A stretch of DNA of 64,000 nt, from NCBI RefSeq assembly GCF_000411255.1, contig NZ_KE150413.1, positions 548,794-612,793 on the forward strand. The letters run 5' to 3'. Position 1 is the stretch's first letter. Each line of letters starts with the position of its first letter. The position numbers and the translations under genes were made by a program. Source of the stretch: Paenibacillus sp. HGH0039. Its GTDB lineage: Bacteria > Bacillota > Bacilli > Paenibacillales > NBRC-103111. A model generated the notes under the pieces. It was given only the letters and a program-made list of their open reading frames with translations, was not told the DNA's origin and made no database searches. This document shows, piece after piece, positions 8,869 to 17,565 of this stretch.

Positions 8869-10833
8869 TTATTTTCCCGCAAGCTGCTCATATTTGCTCA
8901 AGTATTTGACGACGGCGAGAACAAAGGTGGCGTGCGACCAGGTGAGAGGGGCCACGGACACAGGATCGCCGTTATACGGATCGAGCTGCTCGGGAAGAAT
9001 TCCGCTCTCCATCTGATGGTTTACGACCCATTCCAGCGTCTGCCGCGGTGTCTCCAGGTCTGCAAGCGTCTTGGCGCATTCGATTTCCCATTCGGCGATC
9101 CACAGCGTACAGATGATCCAGGGATTGCCTGGCACTTGGTCCACATCCTGCGACCGCTGGAAATAATAATCGTGATGATAGCGGGCTACGCCGCCGACAG
9201 GGGTCTTGATGGACAGGCCGTTCTTGTTGGCCTGCATGGTGCGTACCACGCGGTCGTCGTCCGCCGGCAGAACGCCGAACTCGAATATACCGTAGACCGA
9301 GCTTTCCAGCGTCATATCGCGGACCCAGGTTCCGTCCTTTTGGTACAAACCGCGGGCGAAACGGCCTTCTTTCTCATCCCAGAGATGAGTGAGGATGCCG
9401 TTTTTGATTTTCTCGGCCGTATGGCGGTAGCGGCTGCTGCGTTCCTCATCGCCGAACAGGTTGCAGAAGTTAGCCGCGGCGATCAGTCCTCCGTAAACCG
9501 CGGAAGCGGTGAACGTATAGATGCCGTACCGTTCTTCCCACAGATCATAGCTCGGCTTAGGCAGGCTCAGTTCCTGGTCGATATAAGTGGACATGAAACG
9601 TGCGGCCTTGCGGATCAGATCGCGGTAGAGGGACTGTACCAGCTCCAGATTTCCGTGCTTCTTATAGTCCTGCCAGAGAGCGAACAGCACGAGCGCCGTC
9701 TCGTCTTCCTGAATCGGCAGCTGCTCGCCGCCGTTGTGTACATACGGATGCCAGCTCGATCCGACGGTTCCGTCCGGGTTGTATTTGTGGTGCAAATACC
9801 CCTCGGGAGAAATCACGTTGGCGCAGAAGCGGTAGAACGGCTCCATCATCGCCTGATGGCCGGCCATGGACATGGAGTAGGCGACCAGAGCGCCGTCTCG
9901 AGGCCACATGTAGCTGTAATGGTCACGGTTGCTCTGCATGATGTCCGAATCGTTGGCCGCGATAATCGCGCCGTTCACGTCGGTTTGGGTACGCACAATG
10001 AGGAGACTCTGCTTGAACAAGCGGATAACTTCTTCGCTCAGATCGCCGAACGACCGCTCCGTCTTGTTGACCCAGCGCTGCCAGTAAATCTGAACGCGGT
10101 CGAGCAGCTTGCCGGGATGGCTTTCCTTGACATACTTATCGAGCTTTTTCACGTCCTCAAGCGTGTGGCCCGCACTCAGCCAGTAGTACAGGGTATGATC
10201 GCCGGAAGGCGGCACATACATCCGGAACGAAATGGTGCTGTCGACCGAGCCTTGCGAGATCGGATTGCCCATCAGATGGCCGTCCTCGGCGTCGCGCCAT
10301 GTGCCTTCGGCATTGTAAAAGCGCTTGACCCCGGTCGTATACTGAAAAATGCCGTCCGTTCCCGTACTTCCGTTGAACATGAAGTATTTGTCTTTTTTAT
10401 AATGGAAAACGGTGTGATTGGCCGGGTAATAGGCGGCAGTGTCGCCGACCTCCGTCTCGTTGATTACGAGATCCTGGTTAAAAAATACCCGGACTTCCTT
10501 CACCGCCGAGTGATGGTTGGTGATCTGAATCCGCTTCAGAAAAATATCCTCCCGCTGATGCACGCCGTCTTGAATGCGAAGCGTAACCCCGAGGCCGGGA
10601 TGCGTCGCCTTCACGTCGGTCACTAAGGAGTCTTCCACATAAGCACGCTGAAACTGCCATTCAGGCGCGTCCAACCACGAAAAAGCACCGTCCACCCAAA
10701 TTCCGACACGACAATGATACCCGCCGATATGATTCAGCTGCCCTACATAAGGATAGTACAAATCCCGCATGTAAGAGTGTTCATCCAGATTGATGAGAAA
10801 CTTCCCGTTACCGACAACGAAATGTCTGGGCAA
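8869..10833 (-). CDS. Glycoside hydrolase family 15 (glucoamylase-like)
   Basis: 654-residue GH15 enzyme with the N-terminal beta-sandwich (FVVGNGKFLINLDEHSYMRD onward) and the (alpha/alpha)6 barrel starting near RDHYSYMWPRDGALVAY. The general acid motif DLWEE is at residues 430-434 and the catalytic base is in ILPEQLD (Glu615), followed by the typical PLTWSHATF. Such enzymes release glucose from alpha-1,4/1,6 glucans or short oligosaccharides. No signal peptide, so it acts inside the cell. The start is TTG at 10833 with TAAGGAAG ahead. It is the last gene of the DUF4912 - GH57/GT4 - GH15 minus-strand operon, which suggests trimming of an internal glucan. Confidence 0.88.
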   Translation of the reverse strand: MPRHFVVGNGKFLINLDEHSYMRDLYYPYVGQLNHIGGYHCRVGIWVDGAFSWLDAPEWQFQRAYVEDSLVTDVKATHPGLGVTLRIQDGVHQREDIFLKRIQITNHHSAVKEVRVFFNQDLVINETEVGDTAAYYPANHTVFHYKKDKYFMFNGSTGTDGIFQYTTGVKRFYNAEGTWRDAEDGHLMGNPISQGSVDSTISFRMYVPPSGDHTLYYWLSAGHTLEDVKKLDKYVKESHPGKLLDRVQIYWQRWVNKTERSFGDLSEEVIRLFKQSLLIVRTQTDVNGAIIAANDSDIMQSNRDHYSYMWPRDGALVAYSMSMAGHQAMMEPFYRFCANVISPEGYLHHKYNPDGTVGSSWHPYVHNGGEQLPIQEDETALVLFALWQDYKKHGNLELVQSLYRDLIRKAARFMSTYIDQELSLPKPSYDLWEERYGIYTFTASAVYGGLIAAANFCNLFGDEERSSRYRHTAEKIKNGILTHLWDEKEGRFARGLYQKDGTWVRDMTLESSVYGIFEFGVLPADDDRVVRTMQANKNGLSIKTPVGGVARYHHDYYFQRSQDVDQVPGNPWIICTLWIAEWEIECAKTLADLETPRQTLEWVVNHQMESGILPEQLDPYNGDPVSVAPLTWSHATFVLAVVKYLSKYEQLAGK

Positions 10834-10906
10834 AAAATCACTTCCTTACTGGTTACTGGTAAATCCAGGTTATTCGCCATAAGGTTACCGTTTTCAGAAG
10901 AAGAGG

Positions 10907-13900
10907 TCAACAAGTTTTTGTCGATCTTTGGCAATTTATGGCGCTTTGGTAAACGTTCGTGGTGGCGGTTCCGATTTCCTTCATATTAAAGCATGTGCGT
11001 AATTTAGCGGAGGCGCGCTTCGTAAAAAGAGCCGCAAGCTCCGGATCGACCAGCAGAAGGCAAATCTTCCCGGCCCAAGCCCGGGGATCCGCAGGAGGAA
11101 GCCGGAAACCGTCTACACCGTCTTCGACAAGTCCCGCGAGCCCGCCGGTGTCCGAAGCGACGAGAGGGACGCCCGCTCTCATCGCTTCAAGCGCCACGAT
11201 TCCGAAAGGCTCGTATAGGCTCGGAATGGCGCAGACATCGGCTTCCGCCAAAAGCCGGGCTTTGGCGGCTTCGTCGGCGAAGCCCGTAAAGCGTACGCGG
11301 TCTCCGAAAGGAGAGGCCAGCCCGCCGATAAAAGCCTCCTCCGGTCCCGTTCCGGCAATGATCAGTTCCGTTTCCGGGAACTGCTCCAGGACGTAGGGGA
11401 GCGCTGCCAGAAGCAGCGGAATGTTCTTCTCGGGGACGAGGCGTCCGAGATATAGAATCCGGCGCTTTGCAGACGGCGGGCGCTGCGGATATCCGGAATC
11501 TCCGGCACATGCCGGAACCGGATGCGGCTCCCGGTTGTTTTCCGCATCGGAAGAGGCAGGAAGACCGTTCGGAATGACCGTCACGCCGGATTTTTTACGG
11601 TTGAAAAGCGACGTCACTTCCTCCGCCATCGAATCGCTGCAAACGATAAGTTTGTCGGCCAGCTCTGCCAGGCTGCTTTCGGCGGCGTGAATTTTGCGGG
11701 AGACGGGATCGTCCAGCCGGCCCAGCTTGCGGCCGTGTTCGGTTGCGTGCAGGGTAACGACAAGCGGCAGGCGAAGAGCCTGCCGGCAGTCACGGGCGGC
11801 GTAATACACCAGCCAGTCATGCGCGTGGAGGGTATCGAACCGAAGCTCCTGATTTTCCTCCATCAGACGTTCCACCCGTAAAATCATGGCGATGTTCAAC
11901 CTGAACACCCAGTCGAGAAAAGCCGGGGATTCGGAGCTTTGCAGGACTTCCACGCGATGAACGTGCACTCCGTTCCAAAGACTGTCCGAGGCCTCGTCAT
12001 CCCGGCGGCATGTTATCACATGCACAATATGGCCGTCACGGGCCAGTTGTGACGCAAGGTCTCCGACCGCTCGCCCCAGCCCTCCAATTAGATGAGGCGG
12101 GAATTCCCAGGCCAGCACGAGAACGCGGAGGGAGGCTTTTTTGTCGGTATTCGGAGCAGCGGTGAAGCTGTTTGCGGCAGGCGGTTTTGCCTGTGAACTT
12201 CCGGCGGATGGCTTGCCAGTTTCGCGCTCTTCGGCGGCCGTTTGCTCTTCAGGCGAAAGACCGGCGGGAGCAAAGGCGGGGGCCCGGGACGGTTTTTTAT
12301 CCGCTAGCGTTTCGGAAAGATACCTCGGGAGGTAGGCTCTCCAATTCACATCGGCAAAGATAGGAGCGCTTCTTTCCATTCTATGAAGCAATTCTAGCTT
12401 CCCGGGTGAAAGAACGTCGGGTTGTCTCTCATCTATATCATCCAGTATCGGTAGCAGTTGATAGAAGTTATTCCTATGCTCGTGAAATCTTTCGGCGGCA
12501 TAGCCCGCCATGTCTCCCGATTCGATCATAAACGCCCAATCGCTGCTTTGGGCGAGCATAAGCTCCCGCGCAGCCTGTCGCAAAATTCTGTCGGTGAGAG
12601 CGGTGTGCGAAAGATTTTCGTGATCGCGTCGATTCGGGCCGGAGTCAGGGGAATGGAAGGACAAAGGATCCGAGCTTGAAATGGCGTCATGTTCCGCAGC
12701 GAGGGCTTGGTGAGCCTTTCCTGCTGCGGTGTCTGTCCGGGCGGCTCTTGCGGCGGCCAGCGCCATGGCTTCTTCTGCGGCATGCAGAAGCGGATACATC
12801 CAGTCTGTAGCCGGATTCAGCCAGACTCTGGCATCCCCTCCCCGTCCCCAGCTGGATAGAGCGGGGGCCGTGCCTTTGTCGAAAGCGTAGCGCTCCTCAT
12901 ATAGAGAGGGCGTAAGAAACACGGGCTGCTTCTCCGAATCGGGAAGTGAAGGGCCGCTGTGCGAACCGCTGGCGGCATACCGCCGCCGCTGTTCAAGGTC
13001 GCCTTCGCGCAGCAGGGTTTCCAGCCAGAGGGGGCCTTCGTGCCACCAGTGTCCGAAAAGCTCCAGGTCGAAGGCGCAGACGGCAACCGGCCGGGGCGGC
13101 AGGAGGCGTGCCTCCGAAGCGGAAGCGGCCGGTCGGGAGGCCCCGCCTTCCCCAGCATAACAGCCGGAGGCGCGGGTGTGCTCGGCTTCCGGCGCTGTGC
13201 AGGCAGCCTGCGTTCGCCGTGCGGCGTCTCCCGCAAGGCCCGAAGCCGGGAAAGCCTCCGCAGGCTGGCGTTTGGCGGCAGCGGAGACGGAGGAGGCAAG
13301 CCCGGCTGCCGCCTGGGCGGTCGGCACGGCAGCTTCCCAATCGGCTGCGGAATCAGCGGCATCAACGCCGGCCGCCCCGCGCGCTGTCGCTTCGCTGCCC
13401 CGAGGCACCGCTGCGCCGAGCGATGCGAGGAAATGCCTCGCATGCGCGGCGGCCAGCTCCGCGGCGCGGCCGGCGTCGTACGGGGCTTTGCCTCCGGCTC
13501 CGTCTCCGCCCCCGGCGGCGCCCGTTATGCGACAGTACTTGTAGCCTGTCGCAGCGGGAGTGCCATCCGGCAGCACGTACGGCCGGATGTAAGCTTGCTC
13601 GGCCGGAGTGCCGCGGCCGAGCTCATACCCGATATCGCGGTAATATTCGCGATAATCGGGATGGCCGGGGTAGCCGCTATCCCGGCTCCACACGAGAGCC
13701 GAGGCGGCCGCATCCCGGGTGAAAACCTGGAGGCCGTCCGGTGTGACGTACGGAGCGGCCGATCCCTGCCCGGCCCCGGATTTGCCGTCCGGCGCCTCCA
13801 GGATTGTAAAGCGGAGCCCCAGCCTAAGCAGGATAGGCTCCAGCTTGGGCGTGTACCCGCATTCCGGCAGCCAGATCCCGGAGGGGGCGAAGCCGAAATA

Positions 13901-14434
13901 CCGCCGGAACTCCGTCACGGCGGTATACAGCTGCGCGAACGCGGCTTCCTCCGTTTTGAACAAAGGGAGGAAAGGGTGGGTAGCGGCTGCGGGAATCAGC
14001 TGGATCAGGCCGCGGTCGGCATAAAGGCGCAGCCGCGGGATCATTTTACCGTCTATCTTGTCGAGTAAAGCAAGCATGTCCGCATACCTTCCGGCATAGC
14101 GGTAGGCAAGGGAGGCCGGCCCGGGCTTGTCTGTAAGCCGTTCTTTTTCTTTGCGGCCCAGCTCCACACGCCGTTTCAATATTTCCCGCGTACGTTCCTG
14201 CAGTTCGGGATTCTCCCACATAGACAGAAGCACGGGGCTTACGGACAAGGTCACCGGAGAGCAGACCTTGCCGTTTAGCAGACGATCCATACAATCCACG
14301 AAGGGCAGATAGACGTCGCACATCGCTTCATGAAACCAATATTCTTCTAGAGTGAGACCGCCGTCGGGCCGGTAGACGTAAGGCAAATGCGCGTGAAAAA
14401 CGAGCAGAGCGGGAACGGGCTGGGATATGCTCAC
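10907..14434 (-). CDS. GH57 glucan enzyme fused to GT4 glycosyltransferase
   Basis: 1175 residues in two enzyme halves. Residues about 1-740 are GH57 with the DUF1957 helical region: HAHLPYV motif (about 14-20), nucleophile in GIWLPECGY (Glu191), general acid in AFDLELFGHWW (Asp456), the architecture of GH57 1,4-alpha-glucan branching enzymes. Residues about 775-1175 are a GT4 domain beginning VLVLAWEFPPHLIGGLGRAV and holding EPFGIVALEAM, typical of glycogen-synthase-like transferases. Making and branching a glucan in one chain is plausible inference. A roughly 100-residue Ala-rich segment (about 341-446) interrupts the GH57 domain and a Pro/Ala-rich linker joins the halves. It starts GTG with AGGAAGGAG and overlaps the upstream DUF4912 gene by 4 bp. 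Confidence 0.88.
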   Translation of the reverse strand: MSISQPVPALLVFHAHLPYVYRPDGGLTLEEYWFHEAMCDVYLPFVDCMDRLLNGKVCSPVTLSVSPVLLSMWENPELQERTREILKRRVELGRKEKERLTDKPGPASLAYRYAGRYADMLALLDKIDGKMIPRLRLYADRGLIQLIPAAATHPFLPLFKTEEAAFAQLYTAVTEFRRYFGFAPSGIWLPECGYTPKLEPILLRLGLRFTILEAPDGKSGAGQGSAAPYVTPDGLQVFTRDAAASALVWSRDSGYPGHPDYREYYRDIGYELGRGTPAEQAYIRPYVLPDGTPAATGYKYCRITGAAGGGDGAGGKAPYDAGRAAELAAAHARHFLASLGAAVPRGSEATARGAAGVDAADSAADWEAAVPTAQAAAGLASSVSAAAKRQPAEAFPASGLAGDAARRTQAACTAPEAEHTRASGCYAGEGGASRPAASASEARLLPPRPVAVCAFDLELFGHWWHEGPLWLETLLREGDLEQRRRYAASGSHSGPSLPDSEKQPVFLTPSLYEERYAFDKGTAPALSSWGRGGDARVWLNPATDWMYPLLHAAEEAMALAAARAARTDTAAGKAHQALAAEHDAISSSDPLSFHSPDSGPNRRDHENLSHTALTDRILRQAARELMLAQSSDWAFMIESGDMAGYAAERFHEHRNNFYQLLPILDDIDERQPDVLSPGKLELLHRMERSAPIFADVNWRAYLPRYLSETLADKKPSRAPAFAPAGLSPEEQTAAEERETGKPSAGSSQAKPPAANSFTAAPNTDKKASLRVLVLAWEFPPHLIGGLGRAVGDLASQLARDGHIVHVITCRRDDEASDSLWNGVHVHRVEVLQSSESPAFLDWVFRLNIAMILRVERLMEENQELRFDTLHAHDWLVYYAARDCRQALRLPLVVTLHATEHGRKLGRLDDPVSRKIHAAESSLAELADKLIVCSDSMAEEVTSLFNRKKSGVTVIPNGLPASSDAENNREPHPVPACAGDSGYPQRPPSAKRRILYLGRLVPEKNIPLLLAALPYVLEQFPETELIIAGTGPEEAFIGGLASPFGDRVRFTGFADEAAKARLLAEADVCAIPSLYEPFGIVALEAMRAGVPLVASDTGGLAGLVEDGVDGFRLPPADPRAWAGKICLLLVDPELAALFTKRASAKLRTCFNMKEIGTATTNVYQSAINCQRSTKTC
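13095..13414 (-). other. Alanine-rich low-complexity insertion in the GH57 domain
   Basis: Between HARHFLASL and PVAVCAFDLELFGHWW the family normally needs only a short loop; here there are about 105 residues dominated by Ala, Gly, Ser and Pro encoded by GC-rich codons. The reading frame is kept and both flanking catalytic motifs are intact. Confidence 0.7.
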
Positions 14435-14892
14435 GGCTTTTCTCCTTCCTGTTTGGGCGGCGGATAGATCGTGTAAGTAGAATAGAAGCCAAAATCAACC
14501 GGCAGAAGAGGAAACGGGGGATGATTGTTCTCGCTGTGCCGCCCTTCTTCCGGGAATGGATTTTCGCCGGAACCGTCACCCGTCCTAACGGGAGCGGACC
14601 TCAATAAAGGAAGAAAGCCGTCATTGGCAATCAGCATTCCCAATTCCGCCAGCCATAGACCCTTCCGGCCTTGCGTGCGGATATAGGCGGAACCGGCATT
14701 TTCGGCCGGTGGCATGGTTCGGACCTCATAGACGACAGACTCGCCGGAGCCTTCACCATATCCGCTTATGCGGACGGATACCAGACCTTGTTCGGCTTCG
14801 GTTCCTCCGTACTCGGCGATCATGGAAGCCAGGCGGGATGAAAGCGACCAGTAAACAAACAGAACCGTCTGCTGCTGAATCATAAGATGCAC
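14431..14892 (-). CDS. DUF4912 domain protein
   Basis: 153-residue DUF4912 family protein (MIQQQTVLFVYWSLSSRLASM and the later AGSAYIRTQGRKGLWLAELGML stretch are family-like). The biochemical function is unknown; members are often found beside GH57-type glucan genes, as here. Its stop overlaps the next gene's GTG by 4 bp, so the two are translationally coupled. The GTG used here has no ribosome site; an in-frame CTG at 14946 has GAGAGG exactly 8 bases ahead and would add LHGIRPIHSPLLQPKLGN, so the protein may really start there. Confidence 0.75.
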   Translation of the reverse strand: MHLMIQQQTVLFVYWSLSSRLASMIAEYGGTEAEQGLVSVRISGYGEGSGESVVYEVRTMPPAENAGSAYIRTQGRKGLWLAELGMLIANDGFLPLLRSAPVRTGDGSGENPFPEEGRHSENNHPPFPLLPVDFGFYSTYTIYPPPKQEGEKP

Positions 14893-15000
14893 ATTGCCGA
14901 GCTTGGGCTGCAGCAGCGGGGAATGGATTGGACGGATACCGTGCAGAGTAAATTCCTCTCTTCCTTGCCGGGCGTATGCCGTATCGTTTTGAATGGTTCT

Positions 15001-15029
15001 ATTGTAGCACAGCGGAAGGAAGCTCCCAA
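15001..15029 (-). promoter_or_regulatory. Promoter of the glucan operon
   Basis: On the minus strand TTGGGA (15029-15024), 17 bp, TACAAT (15006-15001), with an extended TG one base before the -10. It lies about 50-100 bp ahead of the DUF4912 start candidates. Confidence 0.6.
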
Positions 15030-15127
15030 TCTTTGAGGGGAGGAAGCCGGAGAATGTAGCGACGGCAGGGTGTCCCGCTTCCCGCTGTCCGGTTACTGCC
15101 GCTTATTTTACCTCCGGTCCGTCATCT

Positions 15128-15343
15128 TCATGTAGGGGTGGTCTGGGGAAGCCGCCGCGATTCCGTCAAGCGCATCAGCGTATCGTAACGGTTCGCCGAG
15201 TCCCAAAGGGCTTGAATGTCTTCCAGGTCGAAACCGGTGTAATTCTCCACCTTTCCCGTGTGGTAATAGACCGAGAATTCACCGGTCTGGCCCTCGAATT
15301 TGGCAAAAGCAATCTGCCGAGAAATGATGGGAATAATCGTCAT
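15128..15343 (-). CDS. Small KTSC-like domain protein
   Basis: 71 residues, cytoplasmic, no signal. The pattern ...ISRQIAFAKFEGQTGEFSVYYHTGKVENYTGFDLEDIQAL... resembles the beta-hairpin plus helix of KTSC domains (associated with lysyl-tRNA synthetase C-termini and small phage or host proteins of unknown function). GGAGGG precedes the ATG. Nothing around it explains its job. The assignment is by visual resemblance only. Confidence 0.6.
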   Translation of the reverse strand: MTIIPIISRQIAFAKFEGQTGEFSVYYHTGKVENYTGFDLEDIQALWDSANRYDTLMRLTESRRLPQTTPT

Positions 15344-15547
15344 TGCACGTCCCTCCGATCTGGTGGTAAAACGGACTCCGGCATGGTTAGCGCAGTTCCC
15401 GGAAGTCCTGTTCCTCTCATTTTATGCGGGCTGTGTTAGAGTTAGAAGCACGGCAAAGCTTGGCCCCGAAAGGGATAAGCTTACAGTTGCGGATTAAAAA
15501 TCGGAGTCCAGCTAGGCCTATTTTGCTAGAAAAAGAGGAATTTTCCT

Positions 15548-15577
15548 TTGTGCCGGTGAATAGGAATGTTGTAAAAT
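15548..15577 (+). promoter_or_regulatory. Candidate promoter for the small Cys-rich protein gene
   Basis: TTGTGC, 18 bp, TAAAAT, about 85 bp before the ATG at 15662. The remaining 200 bp up to the divergent KTSC-like gene show nothing I can name. Confidence 0.4.
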
Positions 15578-15661
15578 AAAGCATCACATGCAAACGACAT
15601 GCGTAAATTCACTTCCGCAGGCCGGGAAGGTCTGCAGGACGATCCTTGGGAGGGAAGTATT

Positions 15662-16087
15662 ATGAGTTTCTGCTGCGGTGCAAGTATGATCGGGTCGAAG
15701 GGGACCCTTAAACATATACGAACAAGCATTCACAATGTTCCGATCCTTTTCTGTCCGGTTTGTCACCGGATCGAGGTTCATCATCTGATAGAAAACGAGT
15801 ACGAGTTATTGGCCGAATACGCGCACGGAGACGGTGCCGCCGAGGTTGATTTCATCGACTATGTGGAAGGCAAGCAGGGACCGGCTATTTATGAGAACTG
15901 CGTGAACCACGAGGATGAGGAACCGATGGAAATTGTCCAGAATCAGATCGACATGGGACTGGATCTGCTTTCGGTCGCTAAGTCTCTCGGGGACAGCGCG
16001 TGGGAGGACCAGCTCAAAAAACGTCTTCAGGTGCTCAGCCGCCGCCGGAGCAAGCTTGTTAAAGGGCGTACGCCTCAAAGTCCTTAA
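15662..16087 (+). CDS. Hypothetical protein with CPxC zinc-finger-like motif
   Basis: 141 residues starting MSFCCGASMIGSKG. Cys-Cys at residues 4-5 and CPVC (about 35-38, followed by HRIEVHH) look like a metal-binding knuckle; the C-terminal half is an acidic then helical segment (VQNQIDMGLDLLSVAKSLGD...LKKRLQVLSRRRSKL). I do not recognise a characterised family. GGGAGGG lies 9 bases before this ATG, whereas an upstream in-frame ATG at 15599 lacks a ribosome site, so I take 15662. Convergent with the following secreted protein. Confidence 0.7.
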   Translation: MSFCCGASMIGSKGTLKHIRTSIHNVPILFCPVCHRIEVHHLIENEYELLAEYAHGDGAAEVDFIDYVEGKQGPAIYENCVNHEDEEPMEIVQNQIDMGLDLLSVAKSLGDSAWEDQLKKRLQVLSRRRSKLVKGRTPQSP

Positions 16088-16130
16088 GCCTCAAAGCAAT
16101 TGCACTTATCATAGATGGTATTCTCATACG

Positions 16131-16165
16131 AAAAAGGCCGGTCAGAGTGTTCTGACCGGCTTTTT
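16131..16165 (+). terminator. Bidirectional terminator between convergent genes
   Basis: AAAAA, GCCGGTCAGA...TCTGACCGGC perfect 10 bp stem, TTTTT. Confidence 0.9.
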
Positions 16166-16235
16166 GGTTTGTGCATAGGCTCTGGGACAACCGGGTGAAA
16201 AGAGGTCCACACAGCTTAATTGATAAGTGGATGAA

Positions 16236-17336
16236 TTATTGGTTAAGAAATTTTCGGTTCAGCCAATGGATACCCGTCGGGGCCGGTTCATCAAGCGGCG
16301 CGATTTCTATAACATCGGGGTTCAGATCGAGTCTGAGTTTGTTTAAGCCTTCCACGGTTGCGGTGCCTTCCAGCTCGGTCAAGTTGAAGTGAATAAATCC
16401 GGCTTGCGGGATTCTTAACAAGGAAGCGGTCTCCACATCGGAGTCAAACCAGCTTACGGTGTACTCTTCTTTGTTGGCTGTAGTTCCGGCCGCATAAATT
16501 TGAGCCAGATTCAACTCGTATTTCTCTTCGAGTTGCTTTAAATGCTGCGCCGTGAAAGGTTTAGTAAACGTAACCGCAAATTGAACTTTCTCGCTGTCGA
16601 AAGAGTTATGCAGCGTCCTGGCAGCTTCCTTTTTGAAGGCCTCCAGGGCTTCCTTGGAATTGATAAGCGCATAACTTTTTACTTTGGTTGCGGAAGGTTC
16701 TTTTTGATGCGGATATTGTTTGAAGAGGTCGTCAAAACCGGACGGCAGGCCCAAGCGGTTATATTTCATATCCAAGGGCTCTGCATTTGTAAAATTTTCC
16801 TTGTGAAGCAGGTCTGCGGGACCGGAAAGATCGTACAGGCTGCCGCCGGGCTGGGAATATCTTTGAAGCGAACTAAGAGAGACGGTGGGATGGTCTTCCA
16901 GTAGGTTCAGCCAGGCCGTATAGAACGTATACGGTTTATTCTGGGTTAGTGAGGAAGTGTCCAGAACGGAAAGTTTTATCTCCTCCCCGTCCGTATACCC
17001 GGCTTTTGTCCGTGTAAATTTGGCTCCCGGCAGGTTGGAGACCATTAATTTGGCGCGGGTGTCTACCGATTCTTGGACCTGCAAATGGAAGGCCGGAAAA
17101 AACTGCCGGTAGCGGTCCGTGTTCTGAAACTTGTCAAGCTGTTCGCCGCTCCACCGTACGTCTGCTTTCGTGTACAGCAGCTTATGTTCGATTTTATAAG
17201 ACTGAAACTTAGCGGTAGACGGTTTATCCCAGTTTTCGGCTTCTCCGGATGCCGGGGCTGCTGAGGCGGCGAAGGTGCTCCCCGAAACAAGCAGGCTTAC
17301 GGCAACGGCGGAAACGAGCCATTTTTTGTGAAACAT
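16236..17336 (-). CDS. Secreted protein of unknown function
   Basis: 366 residues with a clear Sec signal peptide (MFHKKWLVSAVAVSLLVSGS, cleavage near AASAAPA) and no membrane anchor, LPXTG or SLH motif afterwards. I recognise no catalytic family; the middle holds helical charged segments such as LINSKEALEAFKKEAARTLH. The start is placed at ATG 17336 because GGAAAGGAG ends 8 bases upstream of it; a GTG three codons earlier overlaps that ribosome site. It is a single-gene transcript divergent from sigI. Confidence 0.75.
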   Translation of the reverse strand: MFHKKWLVSAVAVSLLVSGSTFAASAAPASGEAENWDKPSTAKFQSYKIEHKLLYTKADVRWSGEQLDKFQNTDRYRQFFPAFHLQVQESVDTRAKLMVSNLPGAKFTRTKAGYTDGEEIKLSVLDTSSLTQNKPYTFYTAWLNLLEDHPTVSLSSLQRYSQPGGSLYDLSGPADLLHKENFTNAEPLDMKYNRLGLPSGFDDLFKQYPHQKEPSATKVKSYALINSKEALEAFKKEAARTLHNSFDSEKVQFAVTFTKPFTAQHLKQLEEKYELNLAQIYAAGTTANKEEYTVSWFDSDVETASLLRIPQAGFIHFNLTELEGTATVEGLNKLRLDLNPDVIEIAPLDEPAPTGIHWLNRKFLNQ

Positions 17337-17493
17337 TTTCTTCACTCCTTTCCACCTGATAATACCATTAATTTACTTATGCTGGAATATAATTATGCTT
17401 TTTCTGCGTTTTTTGAGAAAATGAGTGGTATTCGGCTCTTTTTTCTGAGAAACTCCTGTGAAATCTCTTAACTTTTTCGCCGATATTAAAGCT

Positions 17494-17544
17494 TGTGCTA
17501 TAATAGCAAAGATTGACCCCCCGAAGAAATTGCTGGAAATCGAA
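17494..17544 (+). promoter_or_regulatory. sigI promoter region
   Basis: A TGTGCTATAAT extended -10 ends at 17504. Just downstream CCCCCC (17517-17522) and CGAA (17541-17544), 18 bp apart, resemble the C-rich -35 and CGAA -10 described for SigI-dependent promoters, suggesting autoregulation. The second reading is tentative. Confidence 0.4.
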
Positions 17545-17565
17545 TTGTATAAGTGAGGTGGAACA

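Noticed and set aside
8806-10626. 606-codon plus-strand open frame opposite the GH15 gene
   Set aside because: GH15 on the minus strand has intact catalytic motifs, start and terminator; the plus frame encodes nothing recognisable.
12959-14068. Arg/Gly-rich plus-strand frames opposite the GH57/GT4 insertion
   Set aside because: Composition is typical of a shadow of GC-rich Ala codons; not taken as an overlapping gene.
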